Positions 1-6,207 of a stretch of DNA of 7,261 nucleotides are shown here, in pieces. Source of the DNA: Spirochaetales bacterium. Lineage in GTDB: Bacteria > Spirochaetota > Spirochaetia > SZUA-6 > DRHE01. The position numbers and the translations under genes were made by a program. Numbering within the stretch: the stretch's first letter is position 1; each line of letters opens with the position of its first letter. The notes under the pieces are model-generated. The model was not told the DNA's origin, made no database searches, and was given only the letters and a program-made list of their open reading frames with translations. The DNA lies in NCBI GenBank assembly GCA_011049745.1, contig DRHE01000373.1, positions 1 through 7,261 of the forward strand. The letters run 5' to 3'.

Positions 1-1
1 C

Positions 2-319
2 ATACCCGATGATATCCTGCTGGCACAGAAATTCTTCTGCATTATGAATAGGCCCCGTCCAATGGGACGAGATTTCTACGATGCTGTGTATCTCATGGGA
101 AAAACCCGAACTAATCTGGCGTACATGCAATCAAAGATCGGAATTAGCAATTTCAAGGAACTGCAGGAGAGACTTCTTGATAGATGTGCGGAACTCGACC
201 TGGAAGGACTTGCGGCAGACGTGAGACCTTTCCTCATCAAACCGGGGGATATTGAAAGCGTACGGCTGTTTCCCCAGGCCCTTTCACAGCACCTGGATGT
301 AAATGACTATGAGGAATAA
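2..319 (+). CDS. AbiEii-type nucleotidyltransferase toxin, C-terminal part (5' end outside window)
   Basis: The frame is open from base 2, reading IPDDILLAQKFFCIMNR, and ends at TAA 317-319. The gene therefore starts left of the window; the ATG at 44 is probably only an internal methionine. About 105 residues are visible. The segment LLAQKFFCIMNR followed by MGRDFYDAVYLM matches the C-terminal signature of AbiEii/DUF1814 nucleotidyltransferases: a conserved Lys-containing helix, then R-D-x-x-D. Family members are the toxin half of type IV AbiE toxin-antitoxin/abortive-infection systems and are usually preceded by an AbiEi antitoxin gene, which would lie off the left edge. The rest is a helical tail ending DVNDYEE, consistent with a natural C-terminus. 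The nucleotidyltransferase GS motif is not visible, so whether the full protein is intact is unknown. It lies beside decayed Rpn-like sequence, which suggests an accessory region. Family assignment is fairly secure; toxin function is inferred. Confidence 0.72.
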   Translation: MPDDILLAQKFFCIMNRPRPMGRDFYDAVYLMGKTRTNLAYMQSKIGISNFKELQERLLDRCAELDLEGLAADVRPFLIKPGDIESVRLFPQALSQHLDVNDYEE

Positions 320-429
320 AAGAATAATAAATTCAGAATCCCGGGGCTTACTGAATATGTAGAGTCCCACACTATAGTTGAAAAAAGCGAGGCATCGAGC
401 AGAACGAAGCACATCAACACAGCTCTTGA

Positions 430-779
430 GTATTTTTCCGGCTGCTCAAGGAGGCGAGGCAATTGGGTAAGGAAATCTTTGCGATACTTGCCGGGTATAT
501 AATTGAGTTGATAAAATACAGGGGAAGGCATGAGGAGATCATAAATAAATTATTAGACGATACGGGATGTAAAAATATGCCGGCAACCGGTGTAGAGGAA
601 ATCAGGCAGGAAGGTATTGACGAAGGGCTAAAAAATGGGAAACTCGAGGGAAAACCTGAGATAGCTGGGAGCATGTTTTATAAGGCTTTAGAATTCCCGC
701 AATAGCTCAAATAACGCAGTTTATCCCAGGAAGAGATTTGAGAAACTACAGCATAAATAGCTCAACTACTGATCAATAA
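430..779 (+). pseudogene. Frameshifted remnant of an Rpn/PD-(D/E)XK nuclease-family protein, C-terminal part
   Basis: One frame, open from 430 to the stop at 703-705, reads FRLLKEARQLGKEIFAILAG and later IRQEGIDEGLKNGKLEGK. The charged GI.EG..NGKLEG repeat is typical of the C-terminal tail of Rpn (recombination-promoting nuclease, formerly Transposase_31) proteins. The family motif 'kGfsieeIaqiTglsieeI' is broken in this frame, where ALEFPQ precedes the stop. It reappears in another frame from 684 as GFRIPAIAQITQF and stays open to TAA 777-779. A frameshift near 682-690 therefore seems to have split the C-terminus. No ATG with a ribosome binding site is seen; the only start in the first frame is TTG 463. 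The nuclease core is not recognisable upstream. An intact small unknown gene (463-705) is a less likely alternative. Confidence 0.5.
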
Positions 780-1169
780 ATGCTGCCAAAACTCAGCCAC
801 GGAAACTTAATCCATCCCCTATCTGATACTAATAATCTTCCATTCCACCACACAGTAACCTGTAAACCGATAATATTTCTCTGGCTTCCATATCCACCGG
901 TAAAAAAGTAAATGGATGTGTCTAATCCTCACGATAGGTTCAGGGAAAATGCCCTGGATGAGATACTTTTTGCAGAATCTAAAGATTTTTTGCTTGATAT
1001 ATTAAAGGAGGGATAGAAAGGAAGCAGACACTCATTCTGCCAACCTGCAAAGCGAGCACTGAATTGTGCCAGCTCCCGCCGAGTTCCAAACGGCCCAAAC
1101 CATCTGGGGGTAAAGCACTATTCCCAGACATACCCGCTCATATCATTTATCCCCAGGAATGCTCAGGGA
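780..1169. other. Gene-poor spacer between the Rpn remnants and the EF-G gene
   Basis: Apart from the short Rpn-like frame at 912-1016, I see no supportable gene, tRNA, repeat array or clear promoter here. Stop codons are frequent in all frames. Bases 780-911 are AT-rich and look non-coding. Bases 1017-1169 are more GC-rich, with short open stretches on the minus strand that have no recognisable family motif. The sequence looks like eroded former coding DNA rather than a designed regulatory region. Confidence 0.5.
912..1016 (+). pseudogene. N-terminal remnant of an Rpn-family (PD-(D/E)XK nuclease) protein
   Basis: This 34-codon frame starts at ATG 912 and ends at TAG 1014-1016. It reads MDVSNPHDRFRENALDEILF, then AESKDFLLDILKEG. 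The NPHDRF opening and the A-K-D-F-L helix about 20 residues later are the usual N-terminal signature of Rpn/Transposase_31 nucleases, where full proteins run to roughly 250-330 residues. Here the frame stops just before the position of the 'LP' element and the nuclease core. I found no continuation of the core in the 150 bases downstream. The Shine-Dalgarno region before the ATG is poor. Because this N-terminal piece lies to the right of the C-terminal piece at 430-779 on the same strand, the two cannot be one gene interrupted by simple deletion. Translation as a free 34-residue peptide is possible but unlikely. Confidence 0.5.
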
Positions 1170-1202
1170 TGCTAATTGATGCTCCTTGAGCATCAATTAG
1201 CA
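1170..1202 (-). terminator. Perfect 15-bp hairpin across the EF-G stop codon (terminator or 3'-end structure)
   Basis: Arms 1170-1184 and 1188-1202 are exact reverse complements (TGCTAATTGATGCTC against GAGCATCAATTAGCA), with a 3-base loop at 1185-1187. The EF-G gene reads leftward, so its last codons (Ala, Asn, TGA stop 1195-1193) form part of the first arm. The position at the very end of a gene favours a transcript-end or mRNA-protecting role. However, no T-run follows on either strand and the stem is not GC-rich, so it is not a textbook intrinsic terminator. The structure is certain; its function is inferred. Confidence 0.5.
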
Positions 1203-3238
1203 AGCCCCCCGCTCTTAGCCGCGAAATGGGAGAACTCCATGGCGAAGGTCGCTCTGCCCTGGGTTATGTTTCTAAGTGAGGTGGAGTAGCCGAACATGTT
1301 GGCCAGGGGAACCCTGGTGCGGATATGTTCAGTTACCGCCTTACTTTCCAGGCTGATAATCTCACCCTTGCGGGAGGTCAGGTTACCGATAACCTCACCG
1401 AGAAAATCTTTGGGCACCATCACATCCACCTGCATAATCGGTTCTAAAAGCACCGGTGAGGCCTTGCGGCAGGCGGAGTCAAAACCCAGAGCCGCTGCTG
1501 CTTCGAAAGCCAGCGGCGTTGAATTGGTATTGTGGTAAACTGCGCCTACCAGGTTGACCTGTATATCGATTGCCGGATAACCATATACCACACCGGAGGA
1601 AAAAGCCCCATTTATGCCTCTTCCAACAGCATCAATCAGCTCCTGCGGGAGAGTTTCTGTGGCCAGCTCTGATTCAAAGCTGTTACCCGAGCCTTGATCC
1701 CTGGGAGCAACTTTTATGGTAATTTCAGCAACATTTTCCTTTCCGGCAATAATGCGGCGGTATTTTTCAATATGGGTAACAATCCCGGTTATAGATTCCC
1801 GGTAAGAAACCTGGGGCTTGCCCACGCGGGCAGCCACCCGGAATTCCTTTATAACCCTGGTTACCAGAACATCCAGGTGCAGCTCGCCCATTCCCGAGAT
1901 AATCAGCTCTCCGGTATCTTCCATTTCTTTGATCAGGAAGGTTGGGTCTTCCTTCTCCAGTTGTTCCAGAGCGCTTTTTAGTTTTTTACGCTCCGACAGG
2001 GTGCTTGGTTCAATAGCTACCGAGATCACCGGTTCCGGGAAATGCATTTTTTCCAGGAGCAGGAGCAGTTGTTCGCTGCCGATGGTATCACCGGTCTGAG
2101 CATTCTTAAAACCAACGACCACGGCAATATCACCGGCCGATACTGAATCTATCTGCGATGAACGGTTGGAGTGCATACGCAGCAGGCGGTTGATACGTTC
2201 TTTCTTTTTTTTATTGAAATTATAGACGGCGGTCCCATTTTTCAGGGTTCCTGAATACATGCGGATATAGCTTAAGTTGCCCGCTTCACGGTCACTCTGG
2301 ATTTTAAAAACCAGTGCCACCGGCGGGGCGTCGATGCGGCATTCAATACTGATTTCATGCTCTCTACGGATATGGTGGCCCACTGCAACGGGTACCTCGT
2401 CAGGTGCCGGCAGATAATCAATAATTGCGTCGAGCAGCGGCTGAACCCCGATGTTCTTCAAAGAAGCGCCGCAGAATACAGGAACAAAGTGACGATTAAT
2501 GGTTCCCTTACGTATGGCTTTTTTCAGTAAGGCGGGGGGGATATCCCTTCCCTCCAGATAGAGTTGAGTGATCTCATCAGAAATCGTTGAAAGATGATCC
2601 ACTATTTTCTCCCGGTATTCTTCCACCTGGTTGCTTCTTGAGGGGCTGATATCAGAGTATGAGAGCGATGTTCCGAAATCATCGCTATTCCAGCGGATCT
2701 CCTTTGCTGAAAGAAGATCGATTATGCCTTCAAACCCTGATTCCGAACCGATAGGCAGAGTCAATATAAGGGGTTCAGCGGCCAGTTTTTTTTTCATTTC
2801 TTTAATTACCTTAAAAAAATCAGCGCCGATGCGGTCCATTTTATTCACGTAGGCAATACGGGGAACATGATACTGGTCCGCCTGGTGCCAGACGGTTTCC
2901 GACTGGGGCTGTACGCCGCCCACAGCACAGAAAATAGCAATGGCGCTGTCCAGTACGCGCAGGGAGCGTTCAACTTCAGCGGTAAAGTCAACATGACCCG
3001 GTGTATCGATGATATTTATCTGGTAATCATGCCAGAAACAGGTTGTAGCTGCTGAGGTTATGGTAATACCCCGTTCCTGTTCCTGGACCATCCAATCCAT
3101 GGTGGCTTCGCCGTTATCCACTTCACCCAGGCGGTGGCTCTTGCCCGTATAAAAGAGAATTCGTTCAGTAGTAGTTGTTTTGCCCGCGTCGATATGAGCC
3201 ATGATACCGATATTGCGGATTTTTTTTAATTCTGCCAT
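1193..3238 (-). CDS. fusA: Elongation factor G, EF-G2-like (probable ribosome-recycling GTPase)
   Basis: This is a 681-residue translational GTPase acting on the ribosome in the cytoplasm. GTP-binding motifs are all present: G1 AHIDAGKT (14-21), switch I RGIT (56-59), G3 DTPGH (78-82), G4 NKMD (132-135) and G5 CGASL (256-260). Domain II follows at about 305-390, domain III at about 403-475 (including [10 protein letters not shown] at 448-457), then domains IV and V to the end. Length is close to the usual ~690. Start ATG 3236-3238 ([12 protein letters not shown]) is chosen because family homology begins there. The frame extends upstream to 3397 but would add a 53-residue hydrophobic stretch antisense to the neighbouring signal peptide. 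No strong Shine-Dalgarno precedes the ATG. In domain IV the canonical 'KQsGGrGQyg' loop is replaced by [16 protein letters not shown] (491-506), as in mitochondrial EF-G2 and similar spirochaete proteins that recycle ribosomes. No rpsL, rpsG or tuf gene is next to it, which also argues for a second, specialised EF-G. The symbol fusA is used for the family only. Confidence 0.93.
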   Translation of the reverse strand: MAELKKIRNIGIMAHIDAGKTTTTERILFYTGKSHRLGEVDNGEATMDWMVQEQERGITITSAATTCFWHDYQINIIDTPGHVDFTAEVERSLRVLDSAIAIFCAVGGVQPQSETVWHQADQYHVPRIAYVNKMDRIGADFFKVIKEMKKKLAAEPLILTLPIGSESGFEGIIDLLSAKEIRWNSDDFGTSLSYSDISPSRSNQVEEYREKIVDHLSTISDEITQLYLEGRDIPPALLKKAIRKGTINRHFVPVFCGASLKNIGVQPLLDAIIDYLPAPDEVPVAVGHHIRREHEISIECRIDAPPVALVFKIQSDREAGNLSYIRMYSGTLKNGTAVYNFNKKKKERINRLLRMHSNRSSQIDSVSAGDIAVVVGFKNAQTGDTIGSEQLLLLLEKMHFPEPVISVAIEPSTLSERKKLKSALEQLEKEDPTFLIKEMEDTGELIISGMGELHLDVLVTRVIKEFRVAARVGKPQVSYRESITGIVTHIEKYRRIIAGKENVAEITIKVAPRDQGSGNSFESELATETLPQELIDAVGRGINGAFSSGVVYGYPAIDIQVNLVGAVYHNTNSTPLAFEAAAALGFDSACRKASPVLLEPIMQVDVMVPKDFLGEVIGNLTSRKGEIISLESKAVTEHIRTRVPLANMFGYSTSLRNITQGRATFAMEFSHFAAKSGGLAN

Positions 3239-3281
3239 AATTAAATACAACTCGCAGTAAATACTATATATAATAATAGCA
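3239..3281. promoter_or_regulatory. Divergent promoter region between EF-G and the CAP-domain gene
   Basis: This 43-bp AT-rich spacer separates two divergently read start codons and must hold, or lie within, their promoters. On the plus strand a perfect TATAAT sits at 3269-3274, only 7 bases before ATG 3282, so transcription would begin at or next to the start codon. A weak -35-like TACAAC lies at 3246-3251, 17 bases upstream of it. No clear minus-strand promoter stands out. Neither gene has a good Shine-Dalgarno. The assignment rests on position and one -10-like match, so it is tentative. Confidence 0.35.
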
Positions 3282-3992
3282 ATGATGAAAAGGTATTCCT
3301 TCATTTTAGTGCTGCTGTCCGCAGCTATACCGCTGGTCTCTGAACCGGATCTGACAGAACCATTGAACAACATAAGAGCACAGAGGGGTTTAGTCATACT
3401 TAAGGGGGATAAAGTTCTAAGCCTGGTTGCCTCAGAGTATGCGCGGGAGCTGCTGGAGCGGAAAATACTATCCCACCAGGGCAGGGGGGGAGAGAGAGCT
3501 CTGGACCGCTACCGGAACTATGGCGGCACTTCAGTAATTATCGGCGAGATAATCGGCTCGGGTGTTGATTCAAATGTGGTAATCAGAGCCTGGCAGCAGA
3601 GCCCTGCGCACCTGGGGGCAATTATAAAAGCGGATTGGACTCACCTTGGCTGGGGTACGGCTCGGGATGGTATAAACAGGATATGGGTGGTGCTCTTTAC
3701 AGTTAAGAGAGTGGAAAAACTGAAGGTAGAAAAGAAAAACGGGGTATTCATGCTCTCCGGTTTTCTTATTCCGGAAGAGGCGGAACAGCCGCTGCTTTTC
3801 TCAGGCATTAACCTGCTCTCCCCCTCGAAGTGGGAGCCTGAAACAGGATATTTCAGTTTTTCTATACCCCTTCAGTCAGGAATGGATTATCACCGCCTGG
3901 GCTACAGTTCGATGGACAGCCAAATCAGAATTACCGATGTTTTTTATCCGGAGCGCCTGCTTACATCTTTTCCAGAAAGGGAACGCCAATAA
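3282..3992 (+). CDS. Secreted CAP/SCP-domain protein (cysteine-rich secretory protein family fold)
   Basis: This 236-residue protein opens with a signal peptide: basic MMKR, hydrophobic [15 protein letters not shown], and probable cleavage near residue 20. It has no lipobox cysteine, so export to the periplasm or outside is expected. Residues about 26-142 match the CAP/SCP domain (PF00188): [10 protein letters not shown] (28-37), a helix ending [11 protein letters not shown] (His65), GEI (Glu89), W-QQSPAH (104-110, His110) and HLGWGT followed by WVVLFT. His65, Glu89 and His110 correspond to the usual CAP cavity residues; the second Glu is not obvious. About 90 C-terminal residues (146-236) form an extension that I cannot assign. 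Substrates of bacterial CAP proteins are mostly unknown. Two adjacent ATGs (3282, 3285) are possible starts and neither has a Shine-Dalgarno. The last 32 bases overlap the 3' end of argS on the other strand. Confidence 0.82.
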   Translation: MMKRYSFILVLLSAAIPLVSEPDLTEPLNNIRAQRGLVILKGDKVLSLVASEYARELLERKILSHQGRGGERALDRYRNYGGTSVIIGEIIGSGVDSNVVIRAWQQSPAHLGAIIKADWTHLGWGTARDGINRIWVVLFTVKRVEKLKVEKKNGVFMLSGFLIPEEAEQPLLFSGINLLSPSKWEPETGYFSFSIPLQSGMDYHRLGYSSMDSQIRITDVFYPERLLTSFPERERQ

Positions 3993-5715
3993 GAGAGAGC
4001 CCGTTACGCATAACCTGAAGCACACTATTTACCAGTTCGATGCGGGTTACCACCAGATCCGGATCATCATTGTGCAGAACCGGGTGATCATGATAGAAGC
4101 GGCTGAAACTCTTGGCCAGATCATAGAGGTGGCTGGTAATAATAGCGGGATTGAGCTCAACAGCCGCCTGATTTACAACTTCAGGATATGAGGCCAGCAG
4201 CTTAATAATCTCCCATTCCTCTTCAGTGGTTAAAAGTTCCGGTTTTACCCGGGCGGGGCTGAAGGAAGCTTGCCTCTCCCTGAACTTACGCAGTATGCTG
4301 GCAATACGGGCGCCGGTATACTGCAAGTAGGGACCAGTGTTGCCTGTAAAGAGAATCGATTCAGCCGGATTGAATATCATATCCTTATATGGAGAGGCTT
4401 GCAGGAGGTAGTAGTTTAAGGCGCCTAAAGCAATCTTCTCTGCGGTCTGTCTGATATCATCAACCTCGCCCGCTCTTTCCCGGTCGTGGATTTCCTTCCC
4501 GGCTAAAGAGACCAGGTTGTCCAGCAGATCATCGGCATCCACAACCGTGCCTTCCCGTGATTTCATTTTGCCCTGCGGCAGGTTCACCATACCATATGCT
4601 AAATGGAAGAGGTTCTCCGCCCATTGGTGACCAAGGAGTTTCAGCACCTGAAAAAGGACCTGAAAGTGATAGCGCTGCTCACTGGCCACCACATATATTA
4701 ATCTATCAAAGGGCCAGTGTTCCTGCCTCTGCACTGCTGTCCCGATATCCTGGGTAAGATAGAGAGTAGTGCCGTCGCTTCGCAGCAGGACTTTTCTGTC
4801 CAGATTCTGATCGCTCAGGTCTACCCAGACTGAGCCGTCTTTTTCGCGATAAAAAACCTTTTTTTCCAGTCCTCTAAATACTTCTTCACGGCCAAGCTGG
4901 TAGGTTTCGCTCTCCCGGTATATACGGTCAAAGGAAATTCCTGTACGCCTGTAAGTATCTTCGATGCCCTCAATAGCCCAGTTGTTCATTTTTTCCCACA
5001 GCTCTCGAACTTCCGGCTGATTTTCCTCCCAGGCTTTAAGCATTTCACGGGCCGCTTCTTCAGCCTCCGGATTATCCTTTACCCAGCTGTTAAAGCGTAC
5101 GTAATATTCTCCTACCAGGTGATCGCCTTTAAGCTTCTCCTGCTCCGGAGTGCTGTTTCCGCCGAACTCCCGGTAGGCAAGCATTGATTGGCAAATGTGA
5201 ATACCGCGGTCATTTATCAGGTTCACTCTAAGCACTGCAGCCCCATTCTCTTGCATAATCCTGGAAATGCTCATGCCCAGGGTATCGTTACGCAAATGGC
5301 CCAGATGGAGGGGTTTGTTGGTATTGGGGCAGGAGAATTCCACCATTACCTTACTGCCTGCTAATGTACTGTTCCTGCCGTATTCCCGTCCCTCTTTGTT
5401 GATTCGGGTTAATATGGAGGCGGAAACAATGGGCCGCGATAGGTGGATATTGAGGTAAGACCCCTGCACTTCCACCTTTCTATATGTGGTTTCTGCGTGG
5501 TGATCCTGCTTTATAGCCCCAGCCACACGTTCAGCTATCTCTTTTGGTGAAGTTCTGAACAGGGGTGCAAAAGGGAACATGGGAAAGGCAAGATCACCCA
5601 ATTCGGGACGGGGCGGAATCTCAGCAATGATCTCTTCAAGATCAATAGAGCGGCCGCTCTCTTTACTGACTACTTCCCTGATCAGCTCGCGCCAGAAAAG
5701 CTTATATTCATTCAT
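3961..5715 (-). CDS. argS: Arginyl-tRNA synthetase
   Basis: A class I aminoacyl-tRNA synthetase that charges tRNA-Arg with arginine in the cytoplasm. At 584 residues (from ATG) it is close to the usual ~560-590. An N-terminal Add1-type domain (about 1-105) is followed by the catalytic Rossmann domain with VEFSCPNTNKPLHLGHLRND, where HLGH (137-140) is the HIGH signature. NLINDRGIHICQSMLAY follows, then the second signature loop GKMKSREGT (about 382-390), a KMSKS variant found in many ArgS proteins. The helical DALR anticodon-binding domain covers about 455-584 and ends with the family-like [16 protein letters not shown] 5715-5713 is preferred to the TTG three bases upstream. It overlaps the rrf2 stop codon as TGATG and has no clear Shine-Dalgarno, which points to translational coupling with rrf2. 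Its 3' end overlaps the convergent CAP-domain gene by 32 bp. All motifs look intact, so it should be functional. Confidence 0.96.
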   Translation of the reverse strand: MNEYKLFWRELIREVVSKESGRSIDLEEIIAEIPPRPELGDLAFPMFPFAPLFRTSPKEIAERVAGAIKQDHHAETTYRKVEVQGSYLNIHLSRPIVSASILTRINKEGREYGRNSTLAGSKVMVEFSCPNTNKPLHLGHLRNDTLGMSISRIMQENGAAVLRVNLINDRGIHICQSMLAYREFGGNSTPEQEKLKGDHLVGEYYVRFNSWVKDNPEAEEAAREMLKAWEENQPEVRELWEKMNNWAIEGIEDTYRRTGISFDRIYRESETYQLGREEVFRGLEKKVFYREKDGSVWVDLSDQNLDRKVLLRSDGTTLYLTQDIGTAVQRQEHWPFDRLIYVVASEQRYHFQVLFQVLKLLGHQWAENLFHLAYGMVNLPQGKMKSREGTVVDADDLLDNLVSLAGKEIHDRERAGEVDDIRQTAEKIALGALNYYLLQASPYKDMIFNPAESILFTGNTGPYLQYTGARIASILRKFRERQASFSPARVKPELLTTEEEWEIIKLLASYPEVVNQAAVELNPAIITSHLYDLAKSFSRFYHDHPVLHNDDPDLVVTRIELVNSVLQVMRNGLSLIGVPFLEKM

Positions 5716-6122
5716 CAATTCTTGATCAGTTCTTTGAGAGTCACTCCCGATAAGAAGTCTTCAATAAGGTCAGCGAAATTTTGCCAGGTTTGAGTGATCG
5801 AACAATTATCCTGCCTGATGCAGGGCTGCTTCGCCTCTTTATCGGTGCAGGGTGCTGGAAATACCTGCTCACCCACAGCATCGAGAATATCTTTAATTGA
5901 AATCAGGGCCGGGTCTTTACCCAGTAAGAAGCCCCCTTTTGGCCCTCTGAGGGAGCGGACCAGACCGCTTTTTTTGAGCTTGAAAAAAATCTGTTCGAGG
6001 AATTGAGGAGAAATTCCCTCCACAGCAGCAATCTTACTAATTGATACTGGCTGGCCTTTCACGGCTGCAGCAAGATTAATTAGCGCCCGCACCCCATACC
6101 TGCCCTTGGTAGTCAACCTCAT
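5715..6122 (-). CDS. Rrf2-family transcriptional regulator (IscR-like, three cysteines)
   Basis: A 135-residue DNA-binding regulator. It starts MRLTTKGRYGVRALINLA, the standard Rrf2 opening, followed by a winged helix: recognition region SISKIAAVEGISPQFLEQIF (27-46) and wing RGPKGGF (59-65). A dimerisation helix follows (SIKDILDAVGE). Cysteines at 92, 101 and 107 lie where IscR (Cys92, 98, 104) binds its 2Fe-2S cluster, though spacing differs (C-x8-C-x5-C instead of C-x5-C-x5-C). Iron-sulphur, redox or metal sensing is therefore plausible but not proven. No iscS, iscU or suf genes are nearby, so calling it iscR is not justified. The start is supported by a Shine-Dalgarno (AGAGGG). The stop TGA overlaps the argS ATG by one base, so the two are probably one operon. 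An inverted repeat upstream may be its own operator. Confidence 0.9.
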   Translation of the reverse strand: MRLTTKGRYGVRALINLAAAVKGQPVSISKIAAVEGISPQFLEQIFFKLKKSGLVRSLRGPKGGFLLGKDPALISIKDILDAVGEQVFPAPCTDKEAKQPCIRQDNCSITQTWQNFADLIEDFLSGVTLKELIKN

Positions 6123-6130
6123 TTCTTTAT

Positions 6131-6136
6131 CCCTCT
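6131..6136 (-). promoter_or_regulatory. Ribosome binding site of the rrf2 gene
   Basis: On the minus strand AGAGGG ends 8 bases before ATG 6122-6120, a good Shine-Dalgarno match at near-ideal spacing. It is the only clear one among the complete genes of the window, and it fixes the rrf2 start. It may also feed ribosomes to the coupled argS. Confidence 0.75.
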
Positions 6137-6152
6137 GCCAATCTGTTTTAGT

Positions 6153-6198
6153 TTGAAATTAAATACTACTTCCCCTGTAATATATCATTAAATTTCAA
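6153..6198. promoter_or_regulatory. Inverted repeat upstream of rrf2, candidate operator
   Basis: The arms TTGAAATTAAAT (6153-6164) and ATTAAATTTCAA (6187-6198) are reverse complements at 11 of 12 positions, with a 22-base gap. Arm centres are about 34 bases apart, roughly three helical turns. The repeat lies 31 bases upstream of the rrf2 start codon, inside the 85-bp gap after the symporter gene, where a promoter would be expected. Rrf2 proteins are dimers that often repress their own gene, so an autoregulatory site is a reasonable inference. The region is very AT-rich, so chance symmetry is a real alternative. Confidence 0.3.
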
Positions 6199-6207
6199 TT
6201 AAATAAA

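Noticed and set aside
307..674. Two minus-strand open frames (307-531 and 414-674)
   Set aside because: They lie opposite the Rpn-like sequence, have no family motif and overlap each other; they look like antisense shadows.
3216..3228. A8 run in EF-G codons 4-7 (and other homopolymers such as C8 near 7113-7120) as phase-variable or slippage sites
   Set aside because: All the genes concerned are in frame through the runs, and runs of this length occur by chance; nothing shows programmed slippage.
3239..3397. Upstream extension of the EF-G reading frame by 53 residues, including a hydrophobic stretch
   Set aside because: Family homology starts at [12 protein letters not shown]. The extension is antisense to the CAP signal peptide, which explains its hydrophobic look.
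4551..4566. KMKSR in place of KMSKS in ArgS as a possible active-site change
   Set aside because: GKMKSREGT is a normal form of the second signature in a large group of ArgS proteins, so it is not a defect.
5716..5718. TTG as the argS start codon, one codon before ATG 5715
   Set aside because: The ATG fits the common TGATG coupling with the rrf2 stop, and TTG would add only one residue.
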